A DNA stretch of 31,131 nt. Origin: Thermoplasmata archaeon (GTDB lineage: Archaea; Thermoplasmatota; Thermoplasmata; Halarchaeoplasmatales; Halarchaeoplasmataceae). The notes under the pieces were generated by a model. The model made no database searches. It had not been told where the DNA came from and saw only the letters and a list, made by a program, of their open reading frames with translations. The translations under genes and the position numbers were made by a program. Below are positions 1 to 7,087 of the stretch, one piece after another; the stretch's first letter is position 1; each line of letters begins with the position of its first letter. The stretch covers positions 1-31,131 of the forward strand of contig SKVC01000070.1 in the NCBI GenBank assembly GCA_007129655.1, in the 5' to 3' direction.

Positions 1-210
1 GAGAAAGAAGAGAAAACCGCGGAAAAGAAACCAAAGAAGAAAGCTCCTAAGAAAACCGAGGAGAAGGAAGAGAAACCAAAGAAGAAAGCTCCTAAGAAAA
101 CCGAGGAGAAAGAAGAGAAAACCGCGGAAAAGAAACCAAAGAAGAAAGCTCCTAAGAAAACCGAGGAGAAGGAAGAGAAACCAAAGAAGAAAGCTCCTAA
201 GAAGGTCGAG
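1..210 (+). repeat. 105-bp in-frame tandem repeat in the uS3 tail
   Basis: Bases 1-105 and 106-210 are nearly identical; the visible difference is near the end of copy 2, where AAAACC becomes AAGGTC (Lys-Thr to Lys-Val). Each unit is itself a long and a short version (60 + 45 bp) of one smaller motif ending in KKPKKKAPKK-T-E. The period is a multiple of three, so expansion or contraction changes tail length without a frameshift. Copies may continue upstream of the window. Such near-perfect copies are recent on an evolutionary scale, or maintained by gene conversion. Confidence 0.9.
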
Positions 211-279
211 GAGAAAGAAGATGAGAAAGATACCGAAGATGATGATAAAGAGGAGGTGAGCACAGATGCCTCTGCTTAA
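1..279 (+). CDS. rps3: Small ribosomal subunit protein uS3, C-terminal tail (partial, 5' end outside window)
   Basis: Frame 1 is open from the first base to a TAA at 277-279. It encodes a low-complexity Lys/Glu/Pro/Ala tail and ends in an acidic stretch (DTEDDDKEEVSTDASA). No KH or S3 catalytic-type domain lies inside the window, so the call rests on position: in archaeal operons the gene directly upstream of uL29 is uS3. C-terminal charged extensions of uS3 are known in several archaea, and they probably stay flexible on the outside of the small subunit. The last 14 nt overlap uL29, and the uL29 Shine-Dalgarno sits inside this coding sequence, so the two are translationally coupled. The tail is built from a 105-bp tandem duplication (separate entry). 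Confidence 0.8.
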   Translation, partial: EKEEKTAEKKPKKKAPKKTEEKEEKPKKKAPKKTEEKEEKTAEKKPKKKAPKKTEEKEEKPKKKAPKKVEEKEDEKDTEDDDKEEVSTDASA

Positions 280-481
280 AGCTAGAGATATTAGAAAAAT
301 GTCGCATGAAGAGAAAGAAGAAACTCTTAGGAAGTTAAGGGACGATTTACTTCACGAAAGAGGGCAGGCCGCCATGGGTGGTGCTCCGGAGAGTCCGGGG
401 AGAATACGTGCTATAAGGAAAAATATCGCTAGATTACTCACAGTCATGAACGAAGAAAAAGAAGAAGAAGGAGGCAACTGA
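266..481 (+). CDS. rpl29: Large ribosomal subunit protein uL29
   Basis: A 71-aa small basic protein of the 50S subunit that sits near the peptide exit tunnel. The sequence shows the family pattern: an N-terminal ARDIRKMS motif, two helices with KLRDDLLHERGQAAMGG, then a PGRIRAIRKNIARLLTV helix. A Lys/Glu-rich end (NEEKEEEGGN) is a short extension. The ATG at 266 is preceded by a perfect GGAGGTGA at 252-259 with 6 nt spacing. The gene overlaps the uS3 tail by 14 nt, and its stop shares one base with the aIF1 start (TGATG), so it is part of a coupled operon. Confidence 0.96.
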   Translation: MPLLKARDIRKMSHEEKEETLRKLRDDLLHERGQAAMGGAPESPGRIRAIRKNIARLLTVMNEEKEEEGGN

Positions 482-783
482 TGCCGGAAAGTGTTTGTCG
501 AACATGTGGATTGCCCAAAGAGATATGCATCTGCGAAGACATCGCAAGAGAGCAGCAGGAAATATTGCTGTACACTGATACTCGTAGATACGGAAAGAAA
601 GTGACTATTGTAGATGGTATCGACGAAAGCGAGATAGATATAGATGATCTAGCGAGTGAACTTAAAGGCAAGTGCGCCGCTGGTGGTACCGCAAAAAACG
701 GTCGTATAGAACTACAGGGCAATCATATAGACAAAGTGAAAAAATACCTTGAATCCAAGGGTTTCCCGGTAGAGGTGAGATAA
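481..783 (+). CDS. Translation initiation factor aIF1 (SUI1/eIF1 family)
   Basis: A 100-aa protein of the eIF1/SUI1 fold, which binds the 30S P-site region and monitors start-codon selection. Visible family features are the N-terminal CRTCGLPKEICICE segment with four cysteines (zinc-knuckle-like, seen in many archaeal aIF1), the basic strand RRYGKKVTIVDGID, the GKCAAGGTAKNGRIELQGNH core, and the C-terminal helix IDKVKKYLESKGF. It lies between uL29 and the RNase P protein, the usual archaeal order. The start ATG at 481 overlaps the uL29 stop by one base, with GGAGG about 6 nt upstream. Confidence 0.96.
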   Translation: MPESVCRTCGLPKEICICEDIAREQQEILLYTDTRRYGKKVTIVDGIDESEIDIDDLASELKGKCAAGGTAKNGRIELQGNHIDKVKKYLESKGFPVEVR

Positions 784-784
784 A

Positions 785-1042
785 ATGAAAAATAATAGTT
801 TAGTTGAGGAGTACATCGGCGCATCGATAGAGATAATCGAATCTTCCGATAAGAAGTATGAAAACATCCATGGTAAGGTTGTTGACGAAACAAAAAACAC
901 ATTCAAAATCGAAAATCATCGAGAAAGAATCGTGCCTAAAAAAGGTTGTTTGTTTAATATAGCTATAAACGACTCATGGAAAACAATCAAAGGGGAAGAT
1001 ATAATGTATCGCCCCGAGGACAGGATCAAAAAGTTAGGTTGA
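785..1042 (+). CDS. rnp1: Ribonuclease P protein component 1 (Rpp29/Pop4 family)
   Basis: An 85-aa Sm-like beta-barrel protein, the archaeal homologue of eukaryotic Rpp29/Pop4. It binds RNase P RNA, pairs with Rpp21, and helps mature tRNA 5' ends. Typical features are EEYIGASIEIIESSDKKYENIHGKVVDETKNTF with the conserved I.G.VVDET.NT pattern, and a strand ending in VPKKGCLFNI. The location between aIF1 and uS17 is the standard archaeal site for this gene. The start has GAGGTGAGAT just upstream, 1 nt after the aIF1 stop. Length is normal for the archaeal family. Confidence 0.95.
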   Translation: MKNNSLVEEYIGASIEIIESSDKKYENIHGKVVDETKNTFKIENHRERIVPKKGCLFNIAINDSWKTIKGEDIMYRPEDRIKKLG

Positions 1043-1049
1043 TGATATT

Positions 1050-1391
1050 ATGTCAGATAATAAAGCAAGAGATATCGGTGTGAACGTCACACCACCTACA
1101 AAAACATGCGATGACGTTAACTGCCCCTTTCACGGTAAATTACCTGTAAGAGGCCAGATAATAAACGGCATCGTAAAAAACAAAAAAATGCAGGGCAGCT
1201 TAGTGGTTAAAAAAGATTACCTTCACTACGTTCCTAAATATGAGAGATATGAAAAACGTAGGAGTCAATATTCTGTACATCTACCCCCATGCATCGATGT
1301 AGAGGAAGGAGACCCTGTTAAGATAATGGAATGTAGACCTCTCAGTAAGAGCAAATCATTTGTTGTTATCGAAGGAGGGGGAAAGAAATGA
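1050..1391 (+). CDS. rps17: Small ribosomal subunit protein uS17
   Basis: A 113-aa primary 16S rRNA-binding protein with an OB fold. It shows the archaeal/eukaryotic (S11e-like) pattern: DDVNCPFHGKLPVRGQIINGIVKN, then MQGSLVVKKDYLHYVPKYERYEKRRSQYSVHLPPC and a C-terminal strand with VEEGDPVKIMECRPLSKSKSFVV. The N-terminal addition before the Cys pair is common in archaea. The start ATG at 1050 follows an AGGTTGATGAT stretch, a weaker Shine-Dalgarno than its neighbours. The 3' end overlaps uL14 by 4 nt (ATGA). Confidence 0.96.
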   Translation: MSDNKARDIGVNVTPPTKTCDDVNCPFHGKLPVRGQIINGIVKNKKMQGSLVVKKDYLHYVPKYERYEKRRSQYSVHLPPCIDVEEGDPVKIMECRPLSKSKSFVVIEGGGKK

Positions 1392-1786
1392 GGGGTTTAG
1401 CAGGGAAACAGACTAGGGGTTTACCTGTAGGAAGTAAATTGGTATGCGCTGACAACACAGGCGCAAAAATAGTTAGAACTGTATCTGTTATCGGTTACAA
1501 AGGTGTAGCTCGTAGATATCCAAATGCCGGTGTAGGAGACCAGATAGTTGTTTCTGTAATCAAAGGAACTCCTGAAATGAAACGTGAGCTAACGCTAGCA
1601 GTTATTGTTAGACAGAAGAGACCTTTTAGAAGATCCGATGGTACTATGGTAACGTTTGAAGATAACGCAGTTGTACTTACTCAAGACACCGGAGAAGCAA
1701 AAGGTTCAGAAGTCAAAGGACCTGTGGCAAGAGAAGCGGCAGAGAGATGGCCTAGAGTAGCGTCGATAGCGTCGATAATCGTGTGA
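1388..1786 (+). CDS. rpl14: Large ribosomal subunit protein uL14
   Basis: A 132-aa beta-barrel protein at the subunit interface of the 50S, binding near the sarcin-ricin loop and contacting eL19-type neighbours. Diagnostic stretches are PVGSKLVCADNTGAKIVRTVSV, GVGDQIVVSVIKGTPEMK, AVIVRQKRPFRRSDGTMV and FEDNAVVL, and it ends with the archaeal-type VAREAAERWPRVASIASIIV. The start overlaps the uS17 stop (ATGA) and is preceded by the run GGAGGGGG. Full length for an archaeal uL14. Confidence 0.97.
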   Translation: MRGLAGKQTRGLPVGSKLVCADNTGAKIVRTVSVIGYKGVARRYPNAGVGDQIVVSVIKGTPEMKRELTLAVIVRQKRPFRRSDGTMVTFEDNAVVLTQDTGEAKGSEVKGPVAREAAERWPRVASIASIIV

Positions 1787-1795
1787 GGTGAAATG

Positions 1796-2155
1796 ATGAA
1801 GAGTAAACAAACAAGAAAACAAAGGAAAGCACAAAAAAACGCGCCCCACCACACAAAAAGAAAGATAATGTCTTCTACACTTGCCCCCAATCTGAGAAAA
1901 AAATATAATCGCAGAAGTTTACCGGTAAGAGAAGGTGACGAAGTGGAGATAATGAGAGGAGGTTTCTCCGGTGGAATCAACAAAGTATTAGAAGTACACC
2001 GACGAAAGAGCCGAGTGTTTATCGAAAATGTTACAGTTAAAAAGGCGGACGAATCTCAAGAACCTTATGGAGTTGATCCTTCTAATTTAAGGATCGTTAA
2101 GCTCGACCTTTCAGACCCTTGGCGTAAGCGTAAACTAGAGGAGGGTAGCAAATGA
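1796..2155 (+). CDS. rpl24: Large ribosomal subunit protein uL24
   Basis: A 119-aa KOW-domain protein, an early assembly protein of the 50S near the exit tunnel. The basic N-terminus (KQTRKQRKAQKNAPHHTKR) and RKKYNRRSLPVREGDEVEIMRGGFSG are characteristic of archaeal L24, and the KOW motif is REGDEVEIMRGGFSGGINKV. Two ATGs are adjacent, at 1793 and 1796. The Shine-Dalgarno GAGGTGA at 1785-1791 would be only 1 nt from the first, so 1796 is preferred. The end overlaps the eS4 start by 4 nt (ATGA). Confidence 0.95.
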   Translation: MKSKQTRKQRKAQKNAPHHTKRKIMSSTLAPNLRKKYNRRSLPVREGDEVEIMRGGFSGGINKVLEVHRRKSRVFIENVTVKKADESQEPYGVDPSNLRIVKLDLSDPWRKRKLEEGSK

Positions 2156-2868
2156 AGAAACATTCAAATAGATATCAAGCACCAACAAAGAAATGGGGAC
2201 TTCCTTCAAAGAAGCATTATTGGGCACCTAAGACCAGAGCAGGTGCGCATCCAGGAGATAGAAGTGTACCTTTAACGGTAATTATACGTGATTTTCTAGG
2301 ATATGCAGAAAATGCAAGGGAAGCAAAGAAAATAATCGGAAGAAGAAAGGTCCTCGTAGACGGAAAAATTAAAACCGACGAGAACACAGCCGTTGGTTTG
2401 ATGGATGTTATCAGTATCCCAGAACTTAAGGAACATTACCGAGTGATGTTCGATCAATCCGGTAAGATACATATGATTCATCTCACCGAGGGTAATGAAG
2501 GTTGGAAATTGTGTAGGATAGAGAATAAAACAACCATTAAAAACGGGTTAACCCAGTATAATCTTCATGATGGTAGAAATTTCTCTATAGAAGATTCAAA
2601 GACCTATAATACAAAGGACGTTTTAAAGATCGAAATTCCTTCTCAACTAGTTATGGAATCATATCCATTCAAAGAAGGGAATATAGCCTTGGTAACCGGT
2701 GGTAAACACATCGGTGAAATCGGTCACATAGAACGTTATGAAGTAGTAAAAAGCTCTAAGCCTAACTTAGTTCACATAAAAGGCGGTATTTCTACCGTCG
2801 AAGAATACGTCTTCATCCTAGGTGAAGATAAACCCGTCATAGAGATACCTGAGGTGGGTATAATATGA
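2152..2868 (+). CDS. rps4e: Small ribosomal subunit protein eS4
   Basis: A 238-aa protein found in archaea and eukaryotes but not bacteria. It has an N-terminal S4-like region (APTKKWGLPSKKHYWAPKTRAGAHPGDRSVPL is the hallmark of the family, followed by S4 domain residues up to about 110), a central RPS4e domain, and a C-terminal KOW domain (KEGNIALVTGGKHIGEIGHIERYE, about residues 175-200). The start overlaps the uL24 stop (ATGA) and is preceded by GAGGAGGG. The C-terminus overlaps uL5 by 4 nt. Length is typical. Confidence 0.97.
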   Translation: MKKHSNRYQAPTKKWGLPSKKHYWAPKTRAGAHPGDRSVPLTVIIRDFLGYAENAREAKKIIGRRKVLVDGKIKTDENTAVGLMDVISIPELKEHYRVMFDQSGKIHMIHLTEGNEGWKLCRIENKTTIKNGLTQYNLHDGRNFSIEDSKTYNTKDVLKIEIPSQLVMESYPFKEGNIALVTGGKHIGEIGHIERYEVVKSSKPNLVHIKGGISTVEEYVFILGEDKPVIEIPEVGII

Positions 2869-3383
2869 ATGAAAATAATATCATGAGACGACCTCATATC
2901 GTAAAATGTGTTGTGAGCATAGGTGTAGGTGAAGGAGGAGAGAGACTCCAACGGGCGAAAAAAGTGCTGGAAATGTTAACCGGACAAATACCGGTAGAAA
3001 CAATTTCTAAAACTACTAATGCAGACCTAGGTATAAGAAAAGGACAGACCATCGGATGTAAATTAACTCTAAGAAAAAAGAAGGCCTATGATTTCATAAA
3101 AAGGGCATTTTGGGTAAGACAGAATACAATTTGGGGAGATAGTTTCGATAAATATGGAAACCTTTCTTTCGGGATAACAGACCATACGGATTTTGAAGGT
3201 TTAAGTTATGATCCTAAAATAGGTATATTTGGTATGGACATCGCTATAGAACTCTCCCGGAAAGGAGAGCGAATAAAGAATAGAAAATTAAAACAAAAAA
3301 AGTTACCGAGTCATCATAAACTCACCCACGAAGAAGGTAAAGAGTTCATAGCAAAAGCATTTAGTGTAGAGGTGATCGAATGA
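2865..3383 (+). CDS. rpl5: Large ribosomal subunit protein uL5
   Basis: A 172-aa 5S rRNA-binding protein of the central protuberance. Recognisable segments are HIVKCVVSIGVGEGGERLQRAKKVLEMLTGQIPV, RKGQTIGCKLTLRKKKAYDF, and ITDHTDFEGLSYDPKIGIFGMDI, the conserved L5 C-terminal region. The ATG at 2865 sits 8 nt after GAGGTG; a second ATG lies six codons downstream, just before RRPH, so a slightly shorter protein is possible. Overlaps uS14 by 4 nt. Confidence 0.96.
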   Translation: MNENNIMRRPHIVKCVVSIGVGEGGERLQRAKKVLEMLTGQIPVETISKTTNADLGIRKGQTIGCKLTLRKKKAYDFIKRAFWVRQNTIWGDSFDKYGNLSFGITDHTDFEGLSYDPKIGIFGMDIAIELSRKGERIKNRKLKQKKLPSHHKLTHEEGKEFIAKAFSVEVIE

Positions 3384-3523
3384 AGCTGAAGAATTTTGGA
3401 CGTAAGGTAGGTTGCAAACGCTGTGGTCGTAAGCGAGGAATAATACGTAGATATGGACTTCACGTATGCCGCCAATGCTTCAGGGAAATAGCAGAAAGTC
3501 TCGGTTTCCAAAAGTACTCATGA
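3380..3523 (+). CDS. rps14: Small ribosomal subunit protein uS14, zinc-binding form
   Basis: A 47-aa ORF starting at the ATG that overlaps the uL5 stop (ATGA). The translation begins MKLKNFGRKVGCKRCGRKRG and ends FREIAESLGFQKYS. It has two CxxC pairs (CKRC and CRQC) that form the zinc knuckle of type Z uS14, which is universal in archaea. It binds 16S rRNA in the 30S head. The Shine-Dalgarno GAGGTG lies at about 3369-3374. The stop at 3521-3523 overlaps the Shine-Dalgarno region of uS8. The protein is at the short end for the family but complete, with no missing cysteine. Confidence 0.95.
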   Translation: MKLKNFGRKVGCKRCGRKRGIIRRYGLHVCRQCFREIAESLGFQKYS

Positions 3524-3533
3524 GGTGATATGT

Positions 3534-3923
3534 ATGAAACACGACCCTTTGAATGATGCTCTATCGGTAATCAATAACGCAGAACGCAGTGGTAAACTCA
3601 AGTGTGAAGTTTCACCAGCTTCGAAGCTTATCGGAAGAGTGCTTAAAGTTATGCAAGAAAACGGATATATAGAAAGTTTTGAGTATGTTGAAAATAACAG
3701 TGGAGGAATATTCAACATAACTCTTATGGGTAATATTAACAAATGCCAGGTAATTAAACCGAGATGGACATTGAAAAGAAATGAAATAGAGGATTATGAA
3801 TCCCGATATTTGCCTGCACAGAATTTTGGCGTATTGATAATTACAACAAATAAAGGTGTGCTTTCAAACACAGATGCAAAGGTACAAGGTGTAGGTGGCA
3901 AACTATTGGCTTATATATATTGA
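3534..3923 (+). CDS. rps8: Small ribosomal subunit protein uS8
   Basis: A 129-aa 16S rRNA-binding assembly protein. It has the typical start DPLNDALSVINNAERSGK, the central GRVLKVMQENGYIESFEYVE, and the C-terminal signature PAQNFGVLIITTNKGVLSNTDA. The frame is open back to a GTG at 3525, but the GAGGTG at 3522-3527 is the ribosome binding site for the ATG at 3534 (6 nt spacing), and family members begin near this residue, so 3534 was chosen. Spacing to uS14 is 10 nt. Confidence 0.96.
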   Translation: MKHDPLNDALSVINNAERSGKLKCEVSPASKLIGRVLKVMQENGYIESFEYVENNSGGIFNITLMGNINKCQVIKPRWTLKRNEIEDYESRYLPAQNFGVLIITTNKGVLSNTDAKVQGVGGKLLAYIY

Positions 3924-3932
3924 GGGATAAAA

Positions 3933-4484
3933 ATGTCATTAACTGATAAAATAGAAGAGGTGTTAGTCATTCCTGACGGGTTCTCCGTCAACATAGAAAA
4001 TAGAGATATTACCATATCTAGCCCAGATGGAAAGATAACTCGTAATTTCAAAGATCATAGAGTGAATATTGATATCACTAATGATAAGATTGTACTGTCT
4101 GCAGATCTTCCCGATAAAAGAAAAAAAGCGTTATTGGGTACATATAGGTCTCACATACAAAATATGGTTGATGGATTACAAGAATCATTTACATACAAAC
4201 TAAAAATAATATACTCTCACTTTCCGGTCAAAGTTAGAGCCGAAAAGAACGAAGTTGTTATCGAAAATTTCATCGGTGAAAAGAAACCACGGAAGGCTAA
4301 AATATTGGAAGATGTAAAGGTAAACATCCAGGGAGACTTGATCACGGTATCATCAGAGAATATAGAGAAAGCCGGTCAAACTGCGGCAAACATAGAAGCA
4401 GCTACAAAGATAAAGAAAGTAGATCCTAGGGTGTTTCAAGACGGAATATATATAATAGAAAAGGCGGGAAAGCCTTTAAGATAA
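3933..4484 (+). CDS. rpl6: Large ribosomal subunit protein uL6
   Basis: A 183-aa protein with two L6 repeats, located near the factor-binding site of the 50S. Key stretches are IPDGFSVNIENRDITISSPDGKITRNF in repeat 1 and FPVKVRAEKNEVVIENFIGEKKPRKAKIL in repeat 2, with the C-terminal VDPRVFQDGIYIIEK typical of archaea and eukaryotes. The start is preceded by GAGGGATAAAA. Gap to uS8 is 9 nt. Normal length. Confidence 0.97.
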   Translation: MSLTDKIEEVLVIPDGFSVNIENRDITISSPDGKITRNFKDHRVNIDITNDKIVLSADLPDKRKKALLGTYRSHIQNMVDGLQESFTYKLKIIYSHFPVKVRAEKNEVVIENFIGEKKPRKAKILEDVKVNIQGDLITVSSENIEKAGQTAANIEAATKIKKVDPRVFQDGIYIIEKAGKPLR

Positions 4485-4501
4485 TAATGAAGGTGTGAAA
4501 A

Positions 4502-4930
4502 ATGGCAGAAGAAGAAAAGGATTATAAAACAAAAAGGAAACCTTCATTGACCAAGGAAGAATGGAAATCCATGAAGAAGAAGGAAAAGATGAAGAAGAAG
4601 AGACCTAAGTTCGCGAGACAGGAATGGTTCAGACATGCTAAATTAGATGGTGATACATGGAGAAAACCTAGAGGCGTTCATTCCAAATTAAGAAAAAATT
4701 TGAAATACCGTCCCTCAAAGGTTTCCATCGGATTCCGCGGTCCAAAGGATGTCAGAGGTCTTCATCCCTCTGGATTCGAGGAAGTACTTGTTCACCGTGT
4801 GAAGGATCTTGAAGGTTTGGATCCGGAACGGCATGCCGTTCGAATAGCACATGGTGTTGGAATGAGAAAAAGAATAGATATCGAGAATAAAGCAGAAGAG
4901 CTAGATTTTCGATTACTTAACCCATCGTGA
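4502..4930 (+). CDS. rpl32e: Large ribosomal subunit protein eL32
   Basis: A 142-aa protein of the archaeal/eukaryotic L32e family. The conserved block starts at RPKFARQEWFRHAKLDGDTWRKPRGVHSKLR and continues with SIGFRGPKDVRGLHPSGFEEVLVHRVKDLEGLDPERHAVRIAHGVGMRKRIDI. The first 35 residues are a Lys/Glu-rich extension (YKTKRKPSLTKEEWKSMKKK), a common archaeal variation. AAGGTG stands about 8 nt upstream of the ATG. It lies between uL6 and eL19, the archaeal spc order. Confidence 0.97.
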   Translation: MAEEEKDYKTKRKPSLTKEEWKSMKKKEKMKKKRPKFARQEWFRHAKLDGDTWRKPRGVHSKLRKNLKYRPSKVSIGFRGPKDVRGLHPSGFEEVLVHRVKDLEGLDPERHAVRIAHGVGMRKRIDIENKAEELDFRLLNPS

Positions 4931-4940
4931 GGTGTAATTG

Positions 4941-5414
4941 ATGGACGTAAAATATCAGAAGAAACTGGCAGCGAAAATACTAAAGTGCGGCGTTAATCGT
5001 GTATGGATAGACGACACAATGCTTGACGAAGTCGCAGAAGCCATCACAAGAGAAGATGTCAGGAAATTGATAAGCAGTGACGCCATAATGAAGAAACCGA
5101 AAAAAGGTAACTCTAGAGGTCGTCACCGATATCTCAAAGAACAACGAAAAAAGGGCCGCAGAAAGGGACACGGAAAACGTAAGGGTAAGAAGACAGCTAG
5201 AAGACCTTCTAAAAGGATGTGGATTACACGGATGAGATCCATCAGAAGAGAATTAAAACACCTGAGAAACGAAGGGCACATCGACAAGACGATATACCGT
5301 AGATTCTACATGAAAACAAAGGGTGGTACATTTAAAGATAGAGCTGATTTGGTGCTCCATCTCAAGATGGAAGGACACATAGATAAAGATTATAAACTAT
5401 TAGAGGTGCGATGA
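4941..5414 (+). CDS. rpl19e: Large ribosomal subunit protein eL19
   Basis: A 157-aa protein of the eL19 family, which makes intersubunit bridges. Signature segments are YQKKLAAKILKCGVNRVWIDD, ITREDVRKLISSDAI, SRGRHRYLKEQRKKGRRKGHGKRKGKK and WITRMRSIRRELKHLRNEGHIDKTIYRRFYMKTKGGTFKDRADL. A TTG is in frame at 4938, but GTGAGGTG at 4927-4934 is well spaced for the ATG at 4941, which is also the family start. It ends 1 nt before uL18. Confidence 0.96.
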   Translation: MDVKYQKKLAAKILKCGVNRVWIDDTMLDEVAEAITREDVRKLISSDAIMKKPKKGNSRGRHRYLKEQRKKGRRKGHGKRKGKKTARRPSKRMWITRMRSIRRELKHLRNEGHIDKTIYRRFYMKTKGGTFKDRADLVLHLKMEGHIDKDYKLLEVR

Positions 5415-5415
5415 A

Positions 5416-5916
5416 ATGGGCAAAGGACCAAGATACAGAATGCCCCTAAAAAGGCGTCTTGAAGGTAAAACGGATTACCGTACAAGATTGAATTTGATTA
5501 AATCGGGAAAGCCTAGAGCGGTTGTTAGGATCTCAAACAATAATGTGATTATACAACTCGTAAAATATCATTCCGATGGGGATCAAGTCATAATGACAGT
5601 AACAACAGAAAAACTGGAAGATTATGGATGGAAGGGAAGTTGTGCAAACATACCTGGAGCTTACTTAGTCGGCTTCTTGGCAGGAAAAAAAGCACTTGAA
5701 ACAGGTATAGAAGAGGCGGTTCTAGACATTGGAATGAATGTCCCCCATCCCCGTGGCAAATTATTTGCTGCTTTAAAAGGGATGTTGGAAGCAGGACTAG
5801 ATATACCCCATAGTCCCGATATACTTCCTGATGATGAAAAAGTCAAAGGAGAACACATAAACGAAAACATAGTTAAACAGTTTGATAACGTAAAAAATAA
5901 TCTGGAGGAATTGTGA
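5416..5916 (+). CDS. rpl18: Large ribosomal subunit protein uL18
   Basis: A 166-aa 5S rRNA-binding protein. It begins GKGPRYRMPLKRRLEGKTDYRTRLNLIKSGKPRAVVRISNN, the archaeal/eukaryotic L5e-like N-terminus, and continues with GAYLVGFLAGKKALETGIEEAVLDIGM and a GKLFAALKGMLEAGLDIPHSPDILP segment. It functions with uL5 in the central protuberance. GAGGTGCGATGAAATG gives the Shine-Dalgarno at 5404-5409. The stop TGA overlaps the uS5 ATG by one base. Confidence 0.97.
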   Translation: MGKGPRYRMPLKRRLEGKTDYRTRLNLIKSGKPRAVVRISNNNVIIQLVKYHSDGDQVIMTVTTEKLEDYGWKGSCANIPGAYLVGFLAGKKALETGIEEAVLDIGMNVPHPRGKLFAALKGMLEAGLDIPHSPDILPDDEKVKGEHINENIVKQFDNVKNNLEEL

Positions 5917-6599
5917 TGCCAGAATGGAACCCAAAAACATTGCTGGGTAAAAAGGTAAAACGCGGAGAGATCACCACGATGAAAGAAGCTTTAAAAGCCC
6001 GGCTGCCCATAAGAGAACCGGAAATAATCGATGCATTGTTACCCGAGCTTTACGATGAAGTACTAGATGTAAATATGGTTCAGAGAATGACCGATTCAGG
6101 TAGAAGAGTTAAGTTTACTGTTACAACGGTAGTAGGAAACAAAGATGGATACATCGGTATAGGTATTTGTAAAGGAAAAGAAGTCGGACCTACCATACGT
6201 AAAGCAATTGACAATGCAAAGCTAAATATCATCCAGATTAGAAGAGGATGTGGTTCCTGGGAATGCGGTTGCGGTAATCCCCACACCGTACCATTTGAAG
6301 TTACAGGAAAGGCTGGTTCTGTTAGTATTACGTTAAAACCGGCCCCTAGTGGCATTGGATTAGCCACCAGTGAAACCGGGAGGTCTATACTCGAACGTGC
6401 GGGAATAGAAGATATTTGGGCGTTCTCAAAAGGCCACACTAGGACAACAATAAACTATGGTAAAGCCGTTTTCGATGCATTGAAGAATACTTCAACCATG
6501 CGTGTAGGTGAAGATCAGAGTAAAAATATTGGCATAATAGAAGGGGAAGCAGAGTCAAAACGATCAGGTAAAAAGGAAGAAGAGGAGGATTCAGAATGA
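5916..6599 (+). CDS. rps5: Small ribosomal subunit protein uS5
   Basis: A 227-aa protein that lines the mRNA entry channel and affects decoding accuracy. It shows PKTLLGKKVKRGEITTMKEAL, the double-stranded RNA-binding-like N-terminal domain with RRVKFTVTTVVGNKDGYIGIGICKGKEVGPTIRKAI, and the C-terminal domain with KPAPSGIGLATSETGRSILERAGIEDIWAFSKGHTRTTINYGKA. The tail (SKRSGKKEEEEDSE) is acidic. A GTG at 5913 is in frame, but TGGAGGAA at 5903-5910 fits the ATG at 5916 better. Overlaps uL30 by 4 nt. Confidence 0.96.
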   Translation: MPEWNPKTLLGKKVKRGEITTMKEALKARLPIREPEIIDALLPELYDEVLDVNMVQRMTDSGRRVKFTVTTVVGNKDGYIGIGICKGKEVGPTIRKAIDNAKLNIIQIRRGCGSWECGCGNPHTVPFEVTGKAGSVSITLKPAPSGIGLATSETGRSILERAGIEDIWAFSKGHTRTTINYGKAVFDALKNTSTMRVGEDQSKNIGIIEGEAESKRSGKKEEEEDSE

Positions 6600-7087
6600 C
6601 ATTTGTTGTTATAAGATTGAGAAGCCCTGTTAACATCGATAAGAAAAGAGAGGATACATTAAAATTCCTTAGACTTACTAGAGTTAACCACTGTACTGTA
6701 GTTCCTTCTACACCAAATATAAAAGGTATGCTTAAAAAAGTAAAGGACATAGTATCGTGGGGTGAGATAGAGTCTGAAGTATTATCGACCATGTTAAAAA
6801 CCAGATCTAATATAAAAGACGGTCTGACCGATAAAATGGTTAACGATCATACAGGATATGAAACAGTAGAAGACTTTGCTGAAGCTGTTATCTCAGGTAA
6901 AGAAGATATAAGTTGCATAGATGGCCTAAAGAATCTATTTAGAATGCATCCGCCGAAAGGTGGTCATCGAGGAATAAAAAAACCTTTTAAAAGCGGAGGT
7001 TCTTTAGGGTATTGTGGTAAAGAAATCAACAGCCTTTTAAACCGTATGATAGGACCGGAATATAACGATAAGAAAGGTGAAGAATGA
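6596..7087 (+). CDS. rpl30: Large ribosomal subunit protein uL30
   Basis: A 163-aa archaeal/eukaryotic-length (L7-like) uL30. It starts VVIRLRSPVNIDKKREDTLKFLRLTRVNHCTVVPSTPNIKGMLKKVKDIVSWGEI, the classic family block, followed by TMLKTRSNIKDGL and a C-terminal FRMHPPKGGHRGIKKPFKSGGSLGYCG typical of archaeal forms. GGAGGA lies 7 nt before the ATG, inside the uS5 tail. Bacterial L30 is only about 60 aa, so the length confirms the archaeal type. Confidence 0.97.
   Translation: MTFVVIRLRSPVNIDKKREDTLKFLRLTRVNHCTVVPSTPNIKGMLKKVKDIVSWGEIESEVLSTMLKTRSNIKDGLTDKMVNDHTGYETVEDFAEAVISGKEDISCIDGLKNLFRMHPPKGGHRGIKKPFKSGGSLGYCGKEINSLLNRMIGPEYNDKKGEE

Noticed and set aside
1..210. CRISPR-like or intergenic repeat array
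   Set aside because: The repeats are in frame, contiguous without spacers, and encode a protein tail ending at a normal stop beside uL29.
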